From contig JABAKD010000008.1 of NCBI GenBank assembly GCA_012845835.1, forward strand, positions 10,943,709-11,007,708: 64,000 bases of DNA, given 5' to 3'. This stretch comes from Undaria pinnatifida (taxonomy: Eukaryota; Sar; Phaeophyceae; Laminariales; Alariaceae). Made by a program: the position numbers and the translations under genes. This document shows positions 54,850 through 64,000 of this stretch, piece after piece. How positions within the stretch are numbered: position 1 is the first letter of the stretch; each line of letters opens with the position of its first letter. The notes beneath the pieces are model-generated. The model was not told the origin of the DNA. It saw only the letters and a program-made list of their open reading frames with translations, and did no database searches.

Positions 54850-55290
54850 TCAACGGCTATGGTATGGTGTATCTCCAACAACACAACGCCATTTCAACTC
54901 TGTGCCCGACCCATTTTCTCGCTGTGAATATTCAAGCTGCGTGGTACATGCAAACAAAAAAAAATGCCACCAGCTCTTACCACCCCAAAGGGCAAAAGCG
55001 GGCGTCACATTGGGTGAAACGCACCATGGCCCAGATTCTGGCAAGGTGGTCGTCAGTGGGTTCCACAAAGGCTTGGACTCCCAACGGTCGCACGGGGAAC
55101 TCGCGAGCGGCAATTCTGTGCAATTCTGTCAGAGCACCGCCACCGTTTTAGCCCTCAACGAACGACACTTCCGTCAGACCACCGCCACTGTTGGTACGCC
55201 CCCAAATGAGTGCACATACAGACCACCCCGTCCCCATAATTTGCTGTGCATCCTTCTAGCACCCATACAATTGCAGCCATTCGGTAGAGC
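54850..55290 (+). pseudogene. Ty3/gypsy integrase remnant
   Basis: Spread over two plus frames with frameshifts. ATSSYHPKGQKRASHWVKRT and MAQILARW correspond to the integrase YHPxGxGxxERxNxTMAQML region. In the next frame LDSQRSHGELASGNSV corresponds to DxQLPHxExAYNNSV, and TVGTPPNECTYRPPRPHNLL to the ATGLxPNExHxGRLPRLP region of stramenopile gypsy elements. Order and spacing fit. No LTR, reverse transcriptase or gag is visible nearby. Clearly inactive. Confidence 0.6.
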
Positions 55291-55600
55291 GCCTCGACCG
55301 CGACCAGCCCACGAAATGAGGCGACCGTTTCCGCTCAACGTCAGTGACGCTTGTGCGTAGCAAATGGTTTGCGAATAACACACCCCACCTGTCTCGGGAA
55401 CTTGGAACGCCGAAGTCTGAAAAAAAAAGTTCAGTGTCGGACGCGCTCGGTCACGTTCCTACTTACTTACCCCGTCATTGGATGAGCGTGAAAAGGTGGT
55501 AATCGCTGGGGCAACGGCAAAGTTCTCCAAGCGAAATTGTCACTCTATTGGACTGGGTCGTTCAAGACTATGGTTGCTTTTGTGCCACCCCCCCCCCCAC
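55290..55600. other. No feature recognised
   Basis: Short frames only, followed by a C-rich block at 55585-55617 that abuts the LINE fragment. Confidence 0.3.
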
Positions 55601-55614
55601 CCCCCCGCCCCCCC

Positions 55615-55995
55615 CCGTGTGGCACAGCAATAGAGAGTAGGACTCACATAGAAGGAAAAGGTGAAATATGCAAGGAGGAACGGGATGCGTTAGAGGAGGA
55701 GATGAGGAAATTAGACGTATGTGAAGAGTTTTGTAGACTAAAGAGTAGCGAGAAAACGATAGCTATCCTACGAGGTAGATGGTGGCCGCAGATAGATAGT
55801 GACCGCAGACGGCGAAACAGGACGGGAATAGGACAAGCAGACAGTTTCTATGGAGTATATGAAAGAAGTGTATTGAGCGCCCAAATGTTGGAGGTGTTTC
55901 TATCAGGAGTAGCAACGGTGCTCCGCCTCGAAAGGGGTGCGTGGTCAATGGTTAAATGACTAAGGCAAGGAGCAAATGAGTACCCCCCCCCCCCC
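55615..55995 (+). mobile_element. LINE 3' end, 5'-truncated, poly-C tail
   Basis: A single open frame here preserves PCGTAIESRTHIEGKGEICK, LEEEMRKLDVCEEFCRLKSS, EKTIAILRGRWWPQ and ends SAQMLEVFLSGVATVLRLER, with a stop at 55957-55959. The final Cys of the zinc-knuckle-like motif is lost (GEC to GKG). The 3' tail has TGACTAAGGCAAGGAGCAAA, TGAGTAC and a C-run. Same subfamily as 31345. Confidence 0.65.
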
Positions 55996-55999
55996 CCGG

Positions 56000-57240
56000 A
56001 CAGGGGGTGCGAGGGTGTGAGGTACTTGCCCGCCAGCAGCGGAGTGACGGCCGGACGTTGTAGGCGCGGTCGGCGCCTTGGGACGTGCCCCACACCCCCC
56101 TAGCGAATGCAAGCCTGGATGATTTCCTCGTGGCCACCAAAACCGTGTTGCTCAGGCCTCCCGAGCGATGTATAGCCGGGTGCACAGTCGTTTTTTTTGT
56201 TTTTGTCGTTGCAAATTCATGTACCAATCCACAAATATCGCGACGACCTTCTGCAGCAGTAGCAACTACTTGCTTGTCAGGATATCGTATTACTAACAGT
56301 GAAATCTTAGACTCACCCCCCCCGTGTAATGGCATTCGGAGTCCTTTTTTTTCCGAAACCAAGAACAAGCGGGGCACACACAAAAGGAAGTGGTGGCATC
56401 GGACGAAAAAGCCTTCCACACCTTTCCATTGACCCGTGCTATGCCAAGGGTAGCGCTTTTTGGCTTTGCTTTCTGGATGATGGGGTGCTTCTTATCCAAG
56501 AATGTTCAGAATAATGTCATTCTTGTATTGTTGTTTTTGATCAATACGGCACATTTTGAGAAAAAAAAACTTTTGCTGAATGACGGGGGGGGGTTCTTAA
56601 CCAAAAATCGTCGCAATGTCATAATTATTTTTAGAAACATATAACTTTTTTCAAAACAAATATATGTATTTTCTGCATGAGGGGGCTATGGAAGTACCCC
56701 GTACACGGGGTGGCCTAGATCATCATCAGGTTTAGCATTTCAAGGTGGGAGCCGTCGATGGGCCCTGCGAAGGAGTCGTGAAACAGGCCTCGATTATAGT
56801 TCTCTCCTGACGAAGAAAGGAAGATGCTAGCATGATCGACTATCAGATGCCTGGGGTAGGGTGGCTCACGGGGAGATGACTCTCGACACCCGACGACGCG
56901 CCATCAAAGTGGAGAAGAGAAGATAGATAGAAACACATACTGGTGTAATTTTATCGTGCAACAAAGTAGACCCAAAGTAGGCTCGCAGATGACCAAAACA
57001 CAACCAGAAAACAACAACTGAGCCCAAAATGGGGCTCAACTCGGGCACATAAAGATTGGTACGGCCAGTCATATCAATAGTACTATTCCACTATCTCCGT
57101 AGATTCTATGCAGTCACACATATCAAACATCAGACATTGGTACGAGCAAATAGTCAATCCTCGTACATCCCCCCTGCTCATGACCACTATTATGATAATG
57201 CTCACTCCATCCTAGATTAATGCAAACTCAAAAGTAGAAT
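56000..57240. other. No gene recognised
   Basis: Plus and minus frames overlap near 56085-56430 without known domains. A worn family A piece lies at 56565-56625 (TTTTGCTGAATGACGGGG, TTCTTAACCAAAAATCGTCG). 56660-57240 has no structure. Confidence 0.35.
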
Positions 57241-57299
57241 GTTCAAGTTCAAACAAAGTGTGAGGGCATTTTGAGTACAGACGAAAATTCGCAGCATTC

Positions 57300-57832
57300 C
57301 GCATATTACTTGGAGGTAAAATATTGGTTGTTTTTCGGAGCATTGGATACTGAATTTTAGCGATTTCTCGCCTTAAATTTTAACTGTTGAATTTTGCCCG
57401 CGGATTTGAAGTATAGTACTTGGAGGTAAAATTTTGGTCGTTTTTTGGAGCATTGAATACTTAAAATTAGCAATTTCTCGCCTTAAATTTTACTGTTGAA
57501 TTTTGCCCGCGGATTTGAAGTATATTACTTGGAGGTAAACTATTGGTTGTTTTGTGCAGCATTGGATACTGAAATTTTGCGACTTCTCGCCTTAAATTTC
57601 ACTATTGAATTTTGCCCGTGGATTTGAAGTATATTACTTGGAGGTAAAATTTTGGTGGTTTTTTGGAGCATTGGAAACTGAACTTTAGCCATTTCTCGCC
57701 TTGAATTTCACTTTTGACTTTTGCCCACGGATTTGAAGTATGTTACTTGGAGGTCAAATATTGGTTGTTTTTTGGAGCATTGGATACTGAAATTTAGCGA
57801 TTTCTCGCCTTGAATTTCCCTATTGAGTCTCT
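57300..57832 (+). repeat. ~108-bp tandem repeat, five copies
   Basis: Units: ATTACTTGGAGGTAAAATAT + TGGTTGTTTTTCGGAGCATT + GGATACTGAATTTTAGCGAT + TTCTCGCCTTAAATTTTA + CTGTTGAATTTTGCCCGCGG + ATTTGAAGT. Moderately diverged, noncoding. Confidence 0.92.
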
Positions 57833-58140
57833 AGCATCTGGAGAATTCTGGGATTTGGGAGCGGCAACGTTTTTTGTAAAGTACCCAGGGTCAGCCCTGC
57901 GTAACCAGTCTATGGCTTTCTCAAACAGCGCATTAGCGAGAACCAGCTGAGCCGAATCGTATAGCTGATATCATCCAAATTAGTTCTCCGTTTTTTTTCT
58001 AACATCTGGAGAATTCTGGGATTTTGGGGACGGCATCGTTTTGGTAAACAGCCCAGGGTCAGCCCTGGGTAATCAGTCTATGGCTTTCTCAAAACAGCCC
58101 ATTAGTGAGAACCAGTCTTGCCAAGTCGTTTAGCTTATGT
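57832..58140 (+). repeat. ~170-bp direct duplication
   Basis: TCTAGCATCTGGAGAATTCT, GGGATTTGGGAGCGGCAACG, ACCCAGGGTCAGCCCTG, TCTATGGCTTTCTCAAACAG, GAGAACCAGCTGAGCC recurs at 57998 as TCTAACATCTGGAGAATTCT, GGGATTTTGGGGACGGCATC and so on. It follows the 108-bp array directly. Confidence 0.8.
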
Positions 58141-58525
58141 TCTGCAAGCTAGGTCGATGCGGTCGACCCTAATCTACTAAGCGATTCCCGTTTGATTACC
58201 GTGGACGACACGTTATTAGTTAAGGCGCTGAGTACTGATTACTGGAAGGATTTCGGAGTACAAGCCAGTATTGTTTAGATGCTTGTGTTTGATTCCGACA
58301 CTGACTTCCTATTTCACCGACCTCATGACGGTTTTTATTGGAAAGGCTGAGTGTTGGTTACTTGGAACCACATTTTTTCCCCAAACTTATATAGCTTCAT
58401 CTTAAGTTTTCTTCGAGAAGACAGGGCGATACGTTTTGTGAGATTTTGGTTTGTTTGGGAGTTCTTCCTAGTCCTCCCCCCCTCCCCTGCCCCCCTGCGG
58501 CTGGCCGAGGGGGGGTTCAAATGTA

Positions 58526-58815
58526 CAATAGTGGCCCCTCTGCAGTGCCGGTTTCCTCTATAGTGCCGGTTTGCCGGCTATAGTGCCTGTGAAATCGCTT
58601 GGCACATATGGAAACAACCAGCAGGTGCAGTATGCGGAGTAGTGCGGGTTACCGCTATAGTGTCGGTTGAAAAGTGCCGGTTGCCGGCTATAGTGCCTGT
58701 GAAATCGCTTGGCACAGATGGAAACAACCAGCAGATGCAGTATGCGGAGTAGTGCCGGTTGCCGATATAGTGCCGGAATTTTTCGGCTGACACACACCGG
58801 CGCTACACGTAGAGG
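58526..58815 (+). mobile_element. Pogo/Tigger-like MITE with internal duplication
   Basis: Ends ATAGTGGCCCCTCTGCAGTG and CGCTACACGTAGAGGGACCA form an inverted pair of the CAGTGGTCCCTCTATAGTGC type. A 118-bp inner unit (TAGTGCCTGTGAAATCGCTT, GGCACATATGGAAACAACCA, GCAGGTGCAGTATGCGGAGT) is tandemly duplicated. Confidence 0.65.
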
Positions 58816-60670
58816 GACCAGTTCTCCTGTGCTAAACCAAAACTACGCACGTAATCCGGCAGAGACATCCGGCTCTCCCCCGACAACATCACGATCTATA
58901 GGCCACGCAGATCCTACATACCAGGAAGGATCCAAAAAGACGGGATAGAACAAGAAAGCCAAGCTAGAGAGACCAGCTATTATTAATATTAGCGTTCATC
59001 GAAAGAAAAGCAAGCGAGTAACTGAGTAACAAAAGAAAGCCACACATCGGACAGATCATGATCTATACCATCTAGATCCTAGATACGTCGTAAGATCATT
59101 TAGATCACCAATAGTATCTGTCAATATGGTACGTTGGGCAGGATCTGTGTAGTACAGATACAACCCAGGAAACACGTGCTAGTGTAAAGGGTACGGCTTT
59201 GGTAGGCCGTAAATTATCTGCTTCCGACAGGTAATTGGCCGTTTTTCGTATGATAGAATGGCGTTTGTCATTCGGGATAGTCAAGAAGAGACGGAGAGAC
59301 TCGTGCTTTTCCGTCCCAGTTGTCATCCCGATCCTGTGGAAATAATACAAGCTGCTTCTCTTCCGATTTTAAGCTAAGGAAAGTGAGGACCCGTTCAAAA
59401 CGAGGAAAAATTATTGAAAAAAAATCAATGAAAAAAAAACGAAAAGCAGAACTACAGAATAGCCGAGTTTCGTTGGTCAGATAGCAGAAACTAGCAGTAG
59501 AGATCCCGATAACGATAACCCCGTTTTGCTTTTTAGTTTTTTCGTTATCCCAAAACCATTTAGTTCTATCGAAATGGGGTCAAAATTGTCGAAATATGGG
59601 ATAAACAGCGCGAACAGGAAGATAGGGTGACCGGTTCGCAAGCACACGGTGGGTGGGGTTGTGCGTGAGGCTGCCGCGGTGCTTGTCCGCCGTCGAAACC
59701 AGCATATATGGGTAGGGTATGACCAAGGCGCGACTATGCAAGAAACCAGAGGATCAGGACGTGGCTGTGACGACATGTTTTGCGATGAGGGTGCCACTCA
59801 GTAATCCAACGGCTGCCGACAAACAACCACGACCAAAACACAGCTTCTAGTGCACTCCTGGGGGAGCGCGTTGGACGACGAACACCACCTGCTCTCAGGG
59901 GTGCCTCGGGTGTGCGAGTTGGGTGTGCTCAGCTGCGTCGTTGGGTGAATTCGTCGCAAATCGGTGTGCTGTGGCGTTGAATTATTCTGTCAAGTTGCAC
60001 CGCGAGTTTTAGCGTGGAAAGATCAATCATTTTCAGTTTTTTTTTCTTCAGATAGTTTTGGATGTCGTTTGAAATGAACCTGCGTTTTTTATCAAAAAAC
60101 GAAAAGCTCTTCCTTTTTTCGTTTTTTTTCATTAATTTTTCGATTCTTTTTTCCTCGTTTGGATGGGTCTTGAGTAACACCGAGGATGTGTCTACATGGT
60201 CGACCTGCGAAGATACTCTGTGTCTCACCCCTAGCCCCTTAACACTAGATAATTCAGATCATTTGGCAGAAAACATGATCTATACGCCCTGTAGATCATT
60301 CTGACCGGGGATCTGTCTGCCCTGGACGGTAAACATCATAGATCATACAGATCCCTGACGGAGATCTCATCTGTCTAAGGCGGTGTGCAATCTTCCGAAG
60401 CTCATTTTCTCGATGAATGGAAGAGTGCAAGCCCCGAGTGATGGGAGATCTGTGGAATTATTTCGACGAAATCCCTTTCCAACAGCCACAATTTCGCATC
60501 GTGTGGGCCCCCCTCGGGTTCGGAGAGACCACCGCCTTAGTATCCCATCCCACCTAGGGGACGTACCGGTATTATCTTGTGTTTTTGTGCCGGACCTACC
60601 TGTTGTGCGGTTACCCGAGAATCGAGACTATACGGTGCAAAGAGGCGTTCCTCGCGGATCCCCCTTGACC
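58815..60670. other. No gene called
   Basis: Two minus-strand frames (59477-59797 and 59929-60228, the latter Lys-rich with NEEKRIEKLMKKNEKRKSFS) and a plus frame (60383-60778) are open but lack domains and splice support. GATCAT/TAGATC words cluster at 59055-59110 and 60255-60360. Confidence 0.25.
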
Positions 60671-60671
60671 C

Positions 60672-61233
60672 AGGACACGGTAGGGACCGTCACTTCAGGG
60701 GGACTGTTTCGCAGTGGCTCGGGGTCACTCTCCCCTTGTTCCTTGAGAAATATTATTAGGAATCGGGAATCGATATAGTAATAATATGCGGTTCGTTGTT
60801 CCAGAGATAATTCGGCGTTATGGTTCATAGTTTTTGTGGCGGAGTACGTACGTAGCTTACTCTGACAGCAGCAGCTGGCATTGTTTGGCTGATCGCGCTT
60901 GTGGAGATACCAAGTGGATACCGCACTCGAGACGGTGCTGGCAGACTGGTAGAACACGCGAACAGACAGAGCTGTTGTTTACAACTGGACAGCGGTCGCT
61001 CACTGGACCAGATTATTCGTGATGGCTCGGGGTCACTCTCGCGAGCGACCCCCTTGTTCCTTTCGTGTTTATATTTGTGCGGCAGGAATCCGCAATGGAA
61101 ATGTATAAGCTGTGCTGCCATAGTCGAATCGCCCGAAGTCTTCTGGCCTGAGAGATACAGAGTCACTCGTGCGAGTGACTCAAATCTGGCAGCGACAACG
61201 AGGGTATTCCCCATACCGTAGCCTTGGTCCTGT
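60672..61233 (+). mobile_element. Family F element with partial duplication
   Basis: ACCCAGGACACGGTAGGGA at the left and CCATACCGTAGCCTTGGTCC at the right. GTGGCTCGGGGTCACTC + CCCTTGTTCCTT occurs at 60713 and again at 61022, so the left arm is duplicated. The second arm continues with GGAATCCGCAATGGAAATG, GTGCTGCCATAG and GAGTCACTCGTGCGAGTGAC. Confidence 0.55.
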
Positions 61234-61234
61234 A

Positions 61235-61870
61235 TTTCTGCCAAACGGCTCTCCATCCCTTCTCCACGCCGCACGTGCCATTATTGTGACAGCTGGTCAA
61301 TGAAGCCGTTGGGCTCCGCCCCACGGGACCCCAAAAGGTTTCCACCACAAAATTGGGCATATTTTTCTATTTTCATGTATGTTTTAGTTGCGTTGTTTAG
61401 TGCAGATTTATATAATATGGGCTGATACAGACACAAGCCACTCCTAGCAGGTCTCTTTGCCAAGCAGGCTCCACGGTGTTCACTCGTTTGTATACCCGTG
61501 AACCAGTTCTTTGTATTATTCCGCGTGTCACGAGTCATGGAAAGACCGAACATTGTGCGCGGACGAGGCAAGTTCATCATCCCCATTTTCACGCCTTCAA
61601 AAGCATGGGAAACCCTCTTATCCCAATATCCATATCCCGCATTCGGGATCATAAGCCTTCGCTAGGCTCCCAGCGCAATTCCACAACATTGAGCACCTAA
61701 TAAGAGGGGTGGTCGTGAAATTTAGGTGAATCATAGTATTGATCATTCAAGGCGTTAACCCCTGTCCAACTCGTAAGATTTTCACAGTCTAATTCCAAGT
61801 GTTTTGTCCCGATATCGGGAGTGCAAAGCTAAAAGGGTTCATTCTATTCCATCTTCGAAGGAGACGAAAT
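61235..61870. other. No gene; family H-like fragment at its end
   Basis: 61755-61840 (GGCGTTAACCCCTG, GTCTAATTCCAAGTG, TTTTGTCCCGATATCGGGA, CTAAAAGGGTTCATTC) is a worn family H copy. The rest has no recognisable content. Confidence 0.4.
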
Positions 61871-61874
61871 GCAG

Positions 61875-62168
61875 GAGTGGTCCCTCTCTATAGTGCCGGT
61901 ATAGGGCCAGCCGGAAAATACCGGCACTATATCGGCAACCAGCACTATAGCGACAACCTGCACTATAGCGGCAACCGGCACTATAGAGGAAACCGGCACT
62001 ACTCCGCATACTGCCACTACTCGTTGTTCTCATCTGTGCGTAACGATTTCACAGGCACTACAGAGGGCAACAGGTACTATAAAGGCAACCGGTACTATAG
62101 AGGAAACCGTCACTATAGAGGAAGTCGGCACCATAGAGGAAATAGGCACTGTAGAGGGACCTATACTG
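61875..62168 (-). mobile_element. Pogo/Tigger-like MITE
   Basis: GAGTGGTCCCTCTCTATAGT at the left and GCACTGTAGAGGGACCTATA at the right. The interior is mostly repeats of GCACTATAGAGGAAACCG and relatives. A core (CTACTCCGCATACTGCCACT, GTAACGATTTCACAGGCACT) is the inverted match of the 58526 element. Confidence 0.7.
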
Positions 62169-62169
62169 T

Positions 62170-63325
62170 ATGCACACATTTTGTGGGGTGATACAAAATT
62201 AATGAATATTAATCCAGGGCGCTCACCAATTTCCGACCTCGTAGAACGCGATATAGATATGTATATACCAGGCACTTGTATGCATATTATAGGCTAAATT
62301 GAGGTATGAACACTTGTTCATACCTGGTACAGTACGCATTATGAGGATGCTGGTATGAACTGTGTGAATAACGAGTCAAGTACACTAATTGTTGTTTTGT
62401 CACTACTCACCAGAGTATTGTGCATGTGTATTGTAGCTTACATACACCTGGTGCATAATAGGAATGTACGCATGACGCATGTATGTATGTATTTGGGTGT
62501 TTTGACGAGAATACAGGCACTGCCTTCTACGCCTTGAAAGTCGTATGCGCGCAGGGGCAGCTACAAACCAGGCATACTGACGGGCAGTGGGCTATCGTTC
62601 AATGGTTCTTCGTGGGGAGTTCGGCTTGGTCCTTGCGGTTGGAGGTGACATGGAGCAGCAGTGGAAAACGGGAGGCGGCAGAGCAGTCGAGCCATATGGA
62701 TCAATGGGAAAAGAGTGGATGGGTGATAGCAAAGGGATAGTTGTACGTAAGGTACGATATATACGTGATACACGGCTTGTTCAGAAGGTCTTCGAGGGTA
62801 TGCAATCTCTTATGATTTGAGCTGAGTACCACTAGCGATGATAAAAAAAAGAAAAAACGAAAAAGAAAAAACGAAAAAGAAAAACCGAAAAAGAAAAAAC
62901 GAAAAAGAAAAAAAAACGTGCGAAACACAAGAAGTACACGAAAGTATACGCAGTCATTTGTCGGGCTGAAACATGCACCGTACATACGGGTTGAATGCCA
63001 GATACATGTTTGTAAAACAAAAAACACAGATATACCTGGTATATTTTCTGGCCACTGCCGGCGCTCACCCCGTTTGGTGGCCAAAAATCTACGGCAAGCA
63101 AGCAACCAGCTGACGTGTTCGCTCGGGCGGGCTAGAGTGAGGGAGCACTGGACGTTCGCTTTATCCAGACGGGGTACATCACGGAGACCCTACGTGGGAT
63201 CGATGATGTGTTTGCATATCTTGGTGGCTGAGGCTGAAGCGATTCCGGCCGGGCCTACACGCTAAACGGACAACATCGCCACACTCTCGGCCTCATGGGG
63301 GTCAGTCACGGCAAAGCACATGCCG
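62170..63325. other. No gene recognised
   Basis: AAAAAGAAAAAACGAAAAAG low-complexity sequence at 62840-62915. GTATACCAGG/ATACCTGGT words occur at 62262 and 63030. Frames 62483-62740, 62587-62820 and 62918-63265 overlap in different phases. Confidence 0.3.
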
Positions 63326-63331
63326 TCGTGG

Positions 63332-63640
63332 TACCGCGTTAGTGCGGTAGCTTTAAGTGCGGGCCTCCAGTTTTGTGCGGTGCCCTTTAGTGCGAGCTCC
63401 CAGTTTAGTGCGGTACCATTCCGCGCAGGATCCCAGTGTAGTGCGGTACCATTAAGTGCGGGCCCCCAGTTTAGTGCTGTACCCTGTAGTCCGCGGGCCC
63501 CAGTTTATTGCGGTGAAACTCGCTTGTCGCGACCTCGTCCTACTGTTAACTGTACCGCATCAACCCGGGATAGTGCAGGGTTTCTCTATAGTGCGGTCAT
63601 TGTCGCCTGACAAGGGACCGCACTATAGAGGGACCATGGC
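63332..63640 (+). mobile_element. Pogo-like element built of GTGCGG repeats
   Basis: About six ~36-bp units of AGTGCGGTACCATTAAGTGC + GGGCCCCCAGTTT (63335-63510), then TTTCTCTATAGTGCGGTCAT and, at the right, GGACCGCACTATAGAGGGAC, the same terminal type as at 61875. The left end is not clear. Confidence 0.55.
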
Positions 63641-63797
63641 TGCCTGTACATCCTTCGTCAGGGGCGGGCGCGACACAATCGTCATCATTGTTAATCTCCC
63701 CCGAGACCCGTTTCGATGTTAGTGTACCCTCGAAAGGTCACGTTGTTCCGACAGCGGAAGTAATCTCTCGCTCTTCGAAAAAGTCAACGTCCGACGT

Positions 63798-63828
63798 GCA
63801 GGAGAGGGAGGGAGGGAGGGAGGGAGGG
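63798..63828 (+). repeat. (GGGA)n microsatellite
   Basis: GAGGGAGGGAGGGAGGGAGG run of seven tetramers. Confidence 0.9.
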
Positions 63829-63851
63829 GTGACAGCGGTGGCGGGCGTCCG

Positions 63852-63935
63852 TCGCCCGAATCGACACCGAAGAGTACGCGATTAAAGCAAGCGGTGAGAG
63901 GCAGAAACGGAGGGAGGCGCGGATTTCCTGCCGCG
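63852..63935 (+). CDS. Candidate exon near window edge (tentative)
   Basis: The plus frame reads RIDTEEYAIKASGERQKRRE, ARISCRV with GC-rich codons, like the exons of the first gene, after a pyrimidine-poor but AG-containing leader (CGACACCGAAG). The borders cannot be fixed and the frame meets a stop 40 nt later. It may belong to a gene continuing beyond the window. Confidence 0.25.
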
Positions 63936-64000
63936 TGTGTCTTGTTCTGGCGGCCGTGTGGAGGCTGTAAGGGATGGAGGCATGCGTTTTCCGGCGTGTA

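Overview
The window is eukaryotic nuclear DNA, gene-poor and repeat-rich. Small phase-matched GT-AG exons are separated by introns of roughly 0.5 to 2.7 kb, and the rest is dominated by short inverted-repeat elements, decayed retroelements, minisatellites and long poly-C/poly-G runs. This architecture, plus the style of the retroelement remnants (Ty3/gypsy integrase, tyrosine recombinase, LINE 3' end), suggests a stramenopile, most likely a brown alga. That placement is an inference from style, not from a marker gene. No rRNA or complete tRNA gene was seen.

1-21.6 kb holds one large plus-strand gene whose 5' end lies outside the window. I assembled 15 exons by reading frame, splice-site quality and phase. 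They join without a frame break into 1161 codons plus a stop at 21601-21603. The product has basic and charged helical segments, a long coiled coil (exons 11-13), a Gly/Thr/Asn-rich linker and a disordered, partly acidic C-terminus. I do not recognise the family. The introns carry minisatellites, MITEs and, most strikingly, decayed copies of the gene's own exon boundaries lying just upstream of the real exons.

21.6-64 kb contains no gene I would call confidently. It is a mosaic of at least four nonautonomous inverted-repeat families (called A, B, F and a pogo-like family here), a tRNA-promoter SINE-like family, poly-C-tailed retrotransposon ends, a tyrosine-recombinase remnant on the minus strand (26.1-26.3 kb), a decayed Ty3/gypsy integrase (54.9-55.3 kb), two LINE 3' ends (31.3 and 55.6 kb) and large tandem arrays. 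The arrays include a 67-bp unit at 22.2-23.7 kb, (GTGGT)n at 43.8 kb, a ~100-bp unit at 45.4-46.3 kb, a CATCATAA-type array at 53.3-54.2 kb, a 76-bp unit at 54.3 kb and a ~108-bp unit at 57.3 kb. Several arrays sit inside mobile elements, are built from element ends, or have been split by later element insertions, so the order of events can be read from the nesting.
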